Shown: positions 23,888 to 30,983 of the stretch, one piece after another
How positions within the stretch are numbered: the stretch's first letter is position 1
Layout of the letters: each line of letters starts with the position of its first letter
Origin: Bradyrhizobium sp. Y36
GTDB lineage: Bacteria; Pseudomonadota; Alphaproteobacteria; Rhizobiales; Xanthobacteraceae
Direction: 5' to 3'
Length of the DNA: 34,547 nucleotides
Assembly: GCF_002531575.1 (NCBI RefSeq)
Contig: NZ_NWTI01000037.1
Location: 1-34,547 of the forward strand
Notes under the pieces: generated by a model
Told to the model about the DNA's origin: nothing
Databases searched by the model: none
What the model saw: only the letters and a program-made list of their open reading frames with translations
Program-made: the position numbers and the translations under genes

Positions 23888-25219
23888 CTAGTGCCCCTGC
23901 CCGGCAAACTCGTGCTTGCTGTCGTGGCCGCCGATGAACACCAGGATGCCGGCGAGCAGCGGCAGCACAGCGAGCACCAGGAGGCCGGTCGAGGTCTGCC
24001 CCGTCGCTTCCTTGACCCAGCCGATCAAATATGGCCCGCCGAAGCCCGCGAGGTTGCCGATCGAGTTGATCAAGGCGATGCCACCGGCCGCCGCGGTGCC
24101 GGAAAGCCACGCGGTCGGCAGGGTCCAGAACACGCCGAAGCAGCAGAACACGCCGATCGCGGCCACGGTCAGAACGACCATCGTCAGGGTCGGATCGGTC
24201 AGGTAGCTGGAGACGGCGAGCGCGACGGCGGTGAGCAGCAGCGGCGCGCCGACATGCTTCACCCGCTCGCGCGTCGCATCCGAATGCCGCGCCCACAGGA
24301 TCATCGCGATGGTGCCGAACAGATACGGGATCGCCGTGACGAAGCCGGTCTGGGCATTGGTGAGGCCGAACGTCTTGACGATCTGCGGCAGCCAGAACTG
24401 CATGCCATAGAGCGCGCCGACGAAGCCGAAATAGATCAGGCTGAGCGCGATCACCTTGGGCGAGGACAGCGCTTCGCCGAGCGAGAAATGCTTCACCGCC
24501 TGCTTCGCCGCGATCTCCGAATCGAGCTTGGCCTTGAGCCAGGCCTTTTGCTCGGCCGAGAGCCAGTCCGCCTTCTCAGGCTTGTCGGTGAGATAGAACC
24601 AGGTGACGATGCCGAGCAGGACCGAGGGGATGCCCTCGATGATGAACAGCCACTGCCAGCCCCTCAGGCCCATCATGCCGTCGAGCCCGAGCAGAAGGCC
24701 CGAGATCGGCGCCCCGATCACGGTCGAGACCGGCACCGCGATGGCGAAGGCCGCAAGGAAACGGGCGCGATATTCGGCCGGATACCAGTAGGTGAGATAG
24801 AGGATGATGCCGGGAAAGAAACCGGCCTCGGCGACACCGAGCAGGAAGCGCAGGACGTAAAAGCTGGTGACGCCGCTGACCATCGCCATCAGCGCGGAGA
24901 TGATGCCCCAGGTCACCATGATGCGGGCGATCCAGCGGCTGGCGCCGAACTTTTCCAGCGCCAGATTGCTCGGCACCTCGAAAATGAAATAGCCGATGAA
25001 GAAGATGCCGGCGCCCCAGGAGAAGATCAGCGGGGTGAACTTCAGCTCCGCGTTCATGGTCAGCGCGGCGAAACCGAGATTGACGCGGTCGAGATAGGAG
25101 AAGAAGTAGGCCAGCACCAGGAAGGGAATCAGGCGCCAGGAGATGGCGCGGATGGTCGAGGTCTCGATCTCACTCTTGGCGGCGCCGGCGGAACCGGCAT
25201 AGGTGGTGGTCTGGCTCAT
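23888..25219 (-). CDS. MFS transporter, anion:cation symporter (phthalate/tartrate permease-like)
   Basis: A 443-residue major facilitator protein with twelve predicted spans. ATG 25219 has GGGGGAAG close upstream. The first span contains Phe-Phe-Ser-Tyr-Leu-Asp-Arg-Val-Asn-Leu-Gly-Phe-Ala, the signature of the anion:cation symporter (ACS) family that carries organic acids such as tartrate, phthalate or hexuronates; the central loop has the usual length. Substrate cannot be read and no catabolic gene is adjacent to hint at it. A DUF2809 gene starts divergently 77 bp away. Confidence 0.92.
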   Translation of the reverse strand: MSQTTTYAGSAGAAKSEIETSTIRAISWRLIPFLVLAYFFSYLDRVNLGFAALTMNAELKFTPLIFSWGAGIFFIGYFIFEVPSNLALEKFGASRWIARIMVTWGIISALMAMVSGVTSFYVLRFLLGVAEAGFFPGIILYLTYWYPAEYRARFLAAFAIAVPVSTVIGAPISGLLLGLDGMMGLRGWQWLFIIEGIPSVLLGIVTWFYLTDKPEKADWLSAEQKAWLKAKLDSEIAAKQAVKHFSLGEALSSPKVIALSLIYFGFVGALYGMQFWLPQIVKTFGLTNAQTGFVTAIPYLFGTIAMILWARHSDATRERVKHVGAPLLLTAVALAVSSYLTDPTLTMVVLTVAAIGVFCCFGVFWTLPTAWLSGTAAAGGIALINSIGNLAGFGGPYLIGWVKEATGQTSTGLLVLAVLPLLAGILVFIGGHDSKHEFAGQGH

Positions 25220-25296
25220 GGCTTCCCCCGGGTTGTTGTTCTTGTGGGCTGATGGCGGTTTTGAGCATCGCGAGCGAAGAGTCAATGGAGCGAGCA

Positions 25297-25743
25297 ATGC
25301 ACGGGACGCAGCCGGACCAAGCCATTGCACCGCTCCGGACATCCCTGCTGCGCGCCGCCCTCGCGCTGATCGTCATTGGCTGCGGACTGTCCCTGCGCTG
25401 GTACGGCTTTCCGCTTGGGCTGCCTGCGTTCGTCGTGAAATACGGCGGTTCGCTGCTCTGGGCGACCATGGTGCTTCTGCTGGTCGGGACCTTGCTGCCG
25501 CGGCTGACGCGAAGCCAGCTTGCGGCCATCGCGATGCTGATCGCGGCGGCGGTCGAGTTCTCCCGGCTGGTGCATGCGCCCGGGCTCGATGCATTCAGGC
25601 TGACGACGGCCGGCGCGCTGCTGCTCGGGCGGATCTTCTCGCTGTGGAATCTGGTGGCCTACACGGCGGGAATTGCGTTCGGCGCGTGCATCGATCGGCT
25701 CGCCGTGACGCACGCTCACGCAGGGTGGGCAAAGGCGCCCTAG
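25297..25743 (+). CDS. DUF2809-type small membrane protein with repeat-derived C-terminus
   Basis: A 148-residue membrane protein with four predicted spans (about residues 17-35, 45-65, 70-90, 105-130), consistent with DUF2809. ATG 25297 has GGAG at good spacing; ATG 25285 is the alternative. The last residues (about Ala-Gly-Trp-Ala-Lys-Ala-Pro) and the TAG stop are encoded inside a palindromic repeat that starts at 25721, so the native C-terminus was probably replaced. Function is unknown. Confidence 0.78.
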   Translation: MHGTQPDQAIAPLRTSLLRAALALIVIGCGLSLRWYGFPLGLPAFVVKYGGSLLWATMVLLLVGTLLPRLTRSQLAAIAMLIAAAVEFSRLVHAPGLDAFRLTTAGALLLGRIFSLWNLVAYTAGIAFGACIDRLAVTHAHAGWAKAP

Positions 25744-25807
25744 CGCCGCGCCCACGTCTTCCGATCAATAGACATGACGTGGGCACGCTACGCTTTGCCC
25801 ACCCTAC
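25721..25807. repeat. Palindromic repeat, GGGTGGGCAAA family, copy 1
   Basis: CAGGGTGGGCAAAGGCGCCC at the left pairs with GCTTTGCCCACCCTAC at the right, with inner GCGCCCACGTC against GACGTGGGC. It overlaps the end of the DUF2809 gene and sits between it and the convergent YcaQ-like gene. Confidence 0.85.
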
Positions 25808-25832
25808 GAGACCGGCGCCGGAGCAAGCAGTC

Positions 25833-26999
25833 TCACTCCGCCAGCTGAAACCGCTCGAAACGATCGAGCTCGTCCTCGATCAGGCGCTTGAGCTCCTTGC
25901 GTCCCGCGGTCTTCCTGCCCTGCCCAACCCACGTCCATTTCTGCATCAACAGCTGCTTCGCCTGCCGGTCGGTCTTCAGATCGATCGCGGCGACGATTTC
26001 GTCGCCGACCAGCACCGGCAGCGCGAAATAGCCGAGCTTGCGTTTGGCCTTCGGCACATAGGCCTCGAACAAATGGTTGTAACCGAAGATGAGGTTGGTG
26101 CGCTTGCGTTGGATGATGAGGGGATCGAACGGCGAGAGGATGTGGACGAGATCAGGCGAGACCGCCTCGTCGTTCGCCTCGAGCGAGGCGGGTGCGGCCC
26201 AATGCTCCTGCTTGCCGGCGCCGTCGATCGCAACGGGCATGAGCTCGCCACGACGGACGCGCGAGGCGATCAGGCCGGCCACCGCCTTCTTGCGCGGCGC
26301 GTCGAGGTGACAGATCGAATCGAGGCTCACCACGCCTTGCGAGCGCAACGCGCGATCGAGCAGATAGGCCGTGATCTCCTTGGCCGAAGCCGGCCGTGGC
26401 AGCTTGTTCCAGCCGAAATGACGCGTCATCAGCTCATAGGTCTTGAGCATGCCCTGGCGCTCGCTGATGGTCACGGCGCCGGTATAGAAGGCGAGCTGCA
26501 ACGCCCGCTTCGAGGGCTTGCGGCTCTGCCACAGATGCTCCTTCTCGGTGAGCACGTCATCCTCGATGTCGCGGATCGTCAGCGGACCGGCGCGCACCAG
26601 CCGCATGACCTTGCGCGTGTCCGCAGGCGTCACCGAGGCGAACCATTTGTGCCCCTCGCGGCGGTGCTCGCGCATCGCCGGCAGGAAGAAGCGGAAGTCG
26701 CCGGCCGGAACGTAAGAGAGTGCGTGCGTCCAATATTCGAACACGCTTCTGTCGACGCTCTGGGCGTGACGCAGATCGGCGCGGCGGTAGGACGGGATGC
26801 GGCTGAACAGGATGTGGTGGTGGCAGCGCTCGATGACGTTGATGGTGTCGATCTGAACATAGCCGAGCTGGGCGACCGCCTCCGCCACGGCCTGCGCTCC
26901 CTCGCCGAACGGGGTGCGCTGGCCCAGCCGCTGGGCATGCAGCCAGATCTGCCGGGCCTGTGTCGTGGTGAGCGGGATTGGTTTGGGCGTGCGTGACAT
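25833..26999 (-). CDS. YcaQ-like DNA interstrand-crosslink glycosylase (winged-helix HTH_42 family)
   Basis: A 388-residue protein of the AlkZ/YcaQ superfamily. YcaQ removes alkylated purines and unhooks interstrand crosslinks such as those from nitrogen mustards. The catalytic motif region reads Tyr-Val-Gln-Ile-Asp-Thr-Ile (Gln49, Asp51), i.e. the Q-x-D type of YcaQ rather than the Q-x-Q of AlkZ. Further conserved parts are Ile-Leu-Phe-Ser-Arg-Ile, Glu-Tyr-Trp-Thr-His-Ala-Leu and Leu-Ser-Pro-Phe-Asp-Pro-Leu. ATG 26999 is the first ATG, though an in-frame TTG at 27011 is possible; no clear Shine-Dalgarno is visible. Confidence 0.88.
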   Translation of the reverse strand: MSRTPKPIPLTTTQARQIWLHAQRLGQRTPFGEGAQAVAEAVAQLGYVQIDTINVIERCHHHILFSRIPSYRRADLRHAQSVDRSVFEYWTHALSYVPAGDFRFFLPAMREHRREGHKWFASVTPADTRKVMRLVRAGPLTIRDIEDDVLTEKEHLWQSRKPSKRALQLAFYTGAVTISERQGMLKTYELMTRHFGWNKLPRPASAKEITAYLLDRALRSQGVVSLDSICHLDAPRKKAVAGLIASRVRRGELMPVAIDGAGKQEHWAAPASLEANDEAVSPDLVHILSPFDPLIIQRKRTNLIFGYNHLFEAYVPKAKRKLGYFALPVLVGDEIVAAIDLKTDRQAKQLLMQKWTWVGQGRKTAGRKELKRLIEDELDRFERFQLAE

Positions 27000-27060
27000 T
27001 GCAGAACGCAATGTAGCGGGATTCGCGCCGGGAGAAAGAAGCGGACAGGAAACGCCGGAA

Positions 27061-27095
27061 GAAAAAGCCGCGCTGCCATCTGCTGACAGCGCGGC
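27061..27095 (-). terminator. Rho-independent terminator of the Met-rich peptide gene
   Basis: A perfect 9-bp GC stem (27067-27075 with 27087-27095) and an 11-nt loop are followed on the minus strand by five T. It lies 19 bp after the stop of the methionine-rich gene and before the YcaQ-like gene, so those two are separate transcripts. Confidence 0.85.
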
Positions 27096-27113
27096 ACTTG
27101 ACGTCGCCGGGAC

Positions 27114-27368
27114 CTACTTCGCCATCATGGCCTTCTGCGACTTCATGTAATGCATGCAGGCGCTCTTCATCTTGCCATTGCTCATGTCGGTGTTGGCCAT
27201 GGCCATTTCCTTGTTCGACGCCATCTTGGCCGGTGTGTCGGGCGTACCGCCCATCATCGCGGCGGACTTCATCATGTTGTCCTTGGTGCACGCCATCATC
27301 GCGGCGGAGGCCGGGGACAGCGACAGGGTGAACGCGACAAAGGCTGCGGCCGTGAGCAAGATCTTCAT
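27114..27368 (-). CDS. Methionine-rich small secreted protein
   Basis: An 84-residue protein with a very strong Shine-Dalgarno (GGAGGAGA) before ATG 27368. Residues 1-22 are a clean Sec signal ending Ser-Ala-Ala-like (Pro-Ala-Ser-Ala). The mature ~62 residues contain about 15 Met, often in pairs, plus two Cys (in Ala-Cys-Thr and Ala-Cys-Met) and several Lys. I do not recognise the family. Met-rich periplasmic peptides often bind Cu(I) or Ag(I), or act as oxidant scavengers; this is inference. It has its own intrinsic terminator, so it is a monocistronic transcript that may be highly expressed. Confidence 0.8.
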   Translation of the reverse strand: MKILLTAAAFVAFTLSLSPASAAMMACTKDNMMKSAAMMGGTPDTPAKMASNKEMAMANTDMSNGKMKSACMHYMKSQKAMMAK

Positions 27369-27489
27369 CGAAAAGTCTCCTCCGTAAAACGAAACCGGCG
27401 TCATGCCGGCCTTCGCAATTACGTATTCTCTCGCGCCGACGTTTCGCGGAGAAGACAAATTTCTTGCTGCGATGCAATGACGAGGCGCT

Positions 27490-27735
27490 TCAGCGGCCAT
27501 CCTTCGGCGCCCTGGGCCGGTCACCGAGGCTGCCGGTGGCGACATCCGGCTCGCACAGGGCCTTGCCACGCCCCTCCGCCTGGCAGCGATAGACACTGCC
27601 GGTGAGGCGGTCGACCAGCCACACGTTCTCGTCGGTCGGGCCTTCGAGCCCGACATAGCGGGAGGTCAGCCCCGTGATCAGCGTCGACAGCAGGATCGCC
27701 ACCGCGATCATGGCCGCACCGATATAGATGGGCAT
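27490..27735 (-). CDS. Small single-span membrane protein
   Basis: An 81-residue protein from ATG 27735; the reading from 27828 would translate a tandem DNA repeat. One membrane span (residues 3-22) is followed by a periplasmic or cytoplasmic tail with Glu-Asn-Val-Trp-Leu-Val-Asp-Arg-Leu-Thr-Gly-Ser-Val-Tyr-Arg-Cys and a second Cys about 14 residues later. The Trp-Leu-Val-Asp-x-x-Thr-Gly-x-Val-x-x-Cys pattern resembles single-blade beta-repeat tails of unknown small proteins. No function assigned. Confidence 0.65.
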   Translation of the reverse strand: MPIYIGAAMIAVAILLSTLITGLTSRYVGLEGPTDENVWLVDRLTGSVYRCQAEGRGKALCEPDVATGSLGDRPRAPKDGR

Positions 27736-27780
27736 TGAGCTCAGGGACACTGTCCGATCCGGCGGGCCACTCCGATAGAA

Positions 27781-27816
27781 TTGGTAGTCGCGTTGATGGT
27801 CACGTTGATAGTCAAC
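27781..27816. repeat. Three tandem 12-bp repeats
   Basis: Units TTGGTAGTCGCG, TTGATGGTCACG and TTGATAGTCAAC lie end to end, 46 bp upstream of the small membrane protein start. They may be an operator; no protein is suggested. Confidence 0.45.
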
Positions 27817-27979
27817 TGGCCTCGGCACTTGATGGAACTCGGCTCCTTCGTTTTGCGATTGCGTGCAAATTTCCTGCTAGGCGCGCATCTGGCCGATTTC
27901 TTGTTCACCGCCGGGCCGCGCCGCGACGGCTTTGCGACGATCGGTGTGCAGAAGTTTCCTCCAGGCCGTGCACCTCGAC

Positions 27980-27993
27980 GTGATTTCGATCAC
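27980..27993 (+). promoter_or_regulatory. CRP-like box 1 upstream of the OmpA-domain gene
   Basis: GTGA-TTTCGA-TCAC followed by A matches the CRP half-site arrangement GTGA-N6-TCAC. It lies in the 499-bp gene-free stretch 27736-28234. Confidence 0.45.
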
Positions 27994-28150
27994 ACCGGCC
28001 TGCCAACGCGTTGAACCCACGAAGCGGAGGGTGCGACTACTTCCATTGGCGCGATCGGCTCCTCTGCCGGAGCGGCGGCGAAACGGACGGATTCACGGCC
28101 CGGAACGACGGATCATACCTGAGAATGAGCCCGGACGGACTGTCGCCACC

Positions 28151-28164
28151 GTGACCAAGATCAC
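28151..28164 (+). promoter_or_regulatory. CRP-like box 2 upstream of the OmpA-domain gene
   Basis: GTGA-CCAAGA-TCAC followed by A. Its centre (28157.5) is 41.5 bp before a predicted transcription start at 28199, derived from a -10-like TATGCT at 28187-28192. That is the class II activator position for CRP/FNR proteins. Confidence 0.5.
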
Positions 28165-28234
28165 ATCAGGGCTTTTGAACCCACCCTATGCTCGCAGCAT
28201 CAAATCGCTATCAGGCGTAACAGAGGATACGACA

Positions 28235-28888
28235 ATGATCCGTTTCAATAAGAGCTTTGGACTGAAGGCGATAACCATTTCCGCCGCGCTGTCGATGACG
28301 GCCGGCCTGGCACTGGCCGGCGACAACAATGTCACCACCGGCCAGATTCTGGATGCACTGAAGCCGAAGCCGGCGACCCGCGGCCTGTCCGTCGGTCCGC
28401 AGGCCGACACGACCGCGCAGGCCAAGGAGCAAGCCAAGGAAGCGACCTTCCTGAACACCGTGCGCAACCGCTCCACCCGGTCACTCTCGACAGGCGAGCG
28501 CGAGCAGATCGCCGAGCTCGCCGCGACCAAGCCGAAGATCGATCTGGAGATCCAGTTCGACTACAATTCGGCCAACATCGCCAAGACCTCGATGTCCTCG
28601 GTGCAGGCGCTCGGCAAGGCTCTGTCCGACCCGGCGCTCAAGGGCTCGACCTTCGTGGTCGCCGGCCACACCGACGCGATCGGCGGCGAAGAGTACAATC
28701 AAGGGCTCTCCGAGCGGCGCGCCGACACCATCAAGAAGTATCTGATGCAGAACTACGGCCTCAACGGCACTGATCTGGTCACCGTCGGTTACGGCAAGAC
28801 CAAGCTGAAGGATACCGCCAACGGCGCCGATCCGATCAACCGCCGCGTCCAGGTCGTGAACATGGACACCAAGACCGCGTCGAAATAA
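28235..28888 (+). CDS. OmpA-family peptidoglycan-binding protein
   Basis: A 217-residue exported protein; GAGGA precedes ATG 28235. Signal peptide about residues 1-28 ending Ala-Leu-Ala. A ~70-residue Ala/Lys/Thr linker follows instead of a beta-barrel, then the OmpA C-terminal domain (about 100-212) with Phe-Asp-Tyr-Asn-Ser, Gly-His-Thr-Asp-Ala-Ile-Gly and Gln-Gly-Leu-Ser-Glu-Arg-Arg-Ala, including the Asp and Arg that bind diaminopimelate. It should be a soluble periplasmic protein on peptidoglycan. No lipobox is seen. Two CRP-like boxes lie upstream. Confidence 0.92.
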   Translation: MIRFNKSFGLKAITISAALSMTAGLALAGDNNVTTGQILDALKPKPATRGLSVGPQADTTAQAKEQAKEATFLNTVRNRSTRSLSTGEREQIAELAATKPKIDLEIQFDYNSANIAKTSMSSVQALGKALSDPALKGSTFVVAGHTDAIGGEEYNQGLSERRADTIKKYLMQNYGLNGTDLVTVGYGKTKLKDTANGADPINRRVQVVNMDTKTASK

Positions 28889-28902
28889 TCCGATGACGAT
28901 CG

Positions 28903-28928
28903 CCGCCTGCCGTTCCTCCGGCAGGCGG
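28903..28928. terminator. Hairpin between convergent genes
   Basis: A perfect 9-bp stem (28903-28911 with 28920-28928) and 8-nt loop fills the 48 bp between the convergent OmpA-domain and histidine kinase stops. There is no T-run, so it is a weak or Rho-aided bidirectional terminator. Confidence 0.5.
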
Positions 28929-28936
28929 ACCACGGT

Positions 28937-30880
28937 TCAGACCGGCATCGGCGCGGCCAGCGCCTCCCGGACCAGCCGTGCGAGCTCAGCCTTGCGGTAC
29001 GGCTTTTCCAGGATCAAGGCGCCGTGCCGGACGTGGCCGTTCGCCGCCAGCGTCTCGAGGGCGTAACCCGAGGTCAGCAGCACGTGCAGCTCGGGCCTCT
29101 CCTTGCGGGCGAGACCCGCCAACTCCCACCCGTTGACGCCTCCTGGCATGACGACGTCGGAGAACAGCAGGTCGATATGCGGTGTTGCGGCAAGCGCCTG
29201 CAGGGCCGACTTGCCGTCGACGGCGGAAATCACCTTGTAGCCCAGGCTCTCCAGGCTCATGACCGCGTAGGACCGGACGAACGGATCGTCCTCCACGACC
29301 AAAACGATTTCCGAGCCGCTCTGCACGACCTCCTTCTCGACCGCCAGCGGCACGCCCTGCGACTTGCTCATCACGGCCGGAAGATAGATCCGCACGGTCG
29401 TTCCCAGGCCGGGCTCGCTGTAGATCGTGACATGGCCGTTGGATTGCTTGACGAAGCCGTAGACCATGCTGAGCCCGAGTCCGCTGCCCTTGCCGACCTC
29501 CTTGGTGGTGAAGAAGGGTTCGAACACGCGTTCCAGCACCTGCTTCGCCATGCCGGCGCCGGTGTCGGTGACCGCGATCACGACATATTCGCCCGCCGCT
29601 ACGTCGGGATGAACGTTGTGGTCGCCCGCATCGAGCGATGCGTTCGCCGCCGAAATGGTCAGGCGGCCACCTGATGCCATCGCATCCTGGGCGTTCAGCG
29701 TGAGATTGAGGATCGCCGATTCGAGCTGCGCGGGGTCGGCAAAGGCGAGCCGCAGCGTAGGATCGGCCTGGGTGGTGATCTCGATGTCCTCACGCAGCGT
29801 TCGTCGCAGCAGCTTGTACATGGATTCGACGAGCTTGTCGCATTCGGTCTCGACCGGCCGCAGCAGCTGCTTGCGACTAAAGGCGAGCAGGCGCTGCGTC
29901 AGCTCGGCACCGCGTTCGCCGGCGCTGCAGATGTCGTCGGCGAGGCGCTTCAGGTCCTCGCGCGGCACCAATTGCTCGGCCAGATATTCGGCGTTGCCGA
30001 CGATCACGGTGAGGAGATTGTTGAAGTCGTGAGCGATGCCACCGGACAGCTGTCCGACCGCCTCCATCTTCTGCGCCCGCATCAGCTGCGCCTCGGTACG
30101 CTTGCGATCCGTCAGGTCGTGGATCATGCCGACGAAGATGGAGGAGCCGTCCTGCTGGGCCTCGCCGACCGACAGGTCCATGGGAAAGGTCGTGCCGTCC
30201 TTGCGCCGACCCGTCACCTCGCGTCCGATGCCGATGATCTTCTTGTCGCCGGTGGCGATGAAATTGCGGATATACCCGTCGTGCTCGGAGCGGTAGGGCT
30301 CCGGCATCAGCATCCGGACGTTCTGCCCGAGAACCTCCTTGTCGCGATATTTGAAAAGCCGCTCGCAGGCCGGATTGAACTTCAGGATGATGCCGTCGGA
30401 ATCGATCAGGATCACGCCGTCGACGGCGGTGTCGACGACAGCGCGCAACCGAGCGGCGCTCTCGCGCAGCTCGCGCTCGACCCGCTCGCGCTCGGTGAGA
30501 TCGTGAATGATGCCGACGAAGATCGAATCGCCGGCCGCTTGCTTGCTCTCGCCGACCGACAAATGCATCATGAAGGTCGAGCCATCCTTGCGCTGGCCCA
30601 CCACTTCGCGGCCGATGCCGATGATCTTGCGCTCGCCGCTGATGTGGTAATTTTGTAGATAGCCGTCATGCGCATTGCGGTAGGACGACGGCATCAGGAC
30701 CTTGACGTTCCGCCCGATGACCTCCTCGGCGGAATAGCCGAACAGCTTCTCGCAGGCCGGATTGAACATCAGGACGCCGCCGCGCGCGTCGATCAGGATC
30801 ACGCCGTCCACCGCGGTATCGACGACGGCCCGCAACCAGTCGGCATTGGGATGGCCCGGCTTGGCGCTGAGGTCCTCCAT
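28937..30880 (-). CDS. Soluble hybrid histidine kinase with two FixL-like PAS domains and a receiver
   Basis: A 647-residue cytoplasmic protein without membrane spans. Order: PAS1 (about 13-130), PAS2 (142-258), HisKA with His284 in Gly-Gly-Ile-Ala-His-Asp-Phe-Asn-Asn, HATPase (about 380-520, with Asp-Thr-Gly-Ala-Gly-Met and Gly-Leu-Gly-Leu-Ser), and a C-terminal receiver with its Asp in Leu-Phe-Ser-Asp-Val-Val-Met-Pro near residue 580. Both PAS domains carry the FixL haem region: His71 and His200 in His-Asp-Gly-Tyr, and Ile-Ile-Gly-Ile-Gly-Arg ending in Arg91 and Arg220, equivalent to BjFixL His200 and Arg220. Likely an oxygen sensor. No fixJ is adjacent; the output partner is unknown. ATG 30880 has only a weak Shine-Dalgarno. 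Confidence 0.9.
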   Translation of the reverse strand: MEDLSAKPGHPNADWLRAVVDTAVDGVILIDARGGVLMFNPACEKLFGYSAEEVIGRNVKVLMPSSYRNAHDGYLQNYHISGERKIIGIGREVVGQRKDGSTFMMHLSVGESKQAAGDSIFVGIIHDLTERERVERELRESAARLRAVVDTAVDGVILIDSDGIILKFNPACERLFKYRDKEVLGQNVRMLMPEPYRSEHDGYIRNFIATGDKKIIGIGREVTGRRKDGTTFPMDLSVGEAQQDGSSIFVGMIHDLTDRKRTEAQLMRAQKMEAVGQLSGGIAHDFNNLLTVIVGNAEYLAEQLVPREDLKRLADDICSAGERGAELTQRLLAFSRKQLLRPVETECDKLVESMYKLLRRTLREDIEITTQADPTLRLAFADPAQLESAILNLTLNAQDAMASGGRLTISAANASLDAGDHNVHPDVAAGEYVVIAVTDTGAGMAKQVLERVFEPFFTTKEVGKGSGLGLSMVYGFVKQSNGHVTIYSEPGLGTTVRIYLPAVMSKSQGVPLAVEKEVVQSGSEIVLVVEDDPFVRSYAVMSLESLGYKVISAVDGKSALQALAATPHIDLLFSDVVMPGGVNGWELAGLARKERPELHVLLTSGYALETLAANGHVRHGALILEKPYRKAELARLVREALAAPMPV

Positions 30881-30983
30881 ATTCACCGGGCGACTCTCCG
30901 ATTCCGAGAAGATCGGTCCAGTCCACACGCGACAATTGATTCAGGCAAGACAATTCTACCGAGGCTATGCACGCAAGCGGGCA

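Noticed and set aside
27805..27815. TTGATAGTCAA as a FixK/FNR box
   Set aside because: The half sites are three bases apart, not four, and the sequence is better explained as one unit of the 12-bp tandem repeat.
27735..28014. Short plus-strand frames in the 499-bp gene-free region
   Set aside because: No Shine-Dalgarno, no family, and they overlap the tandem repeats and CRP-like box; composition is that of chance frames.
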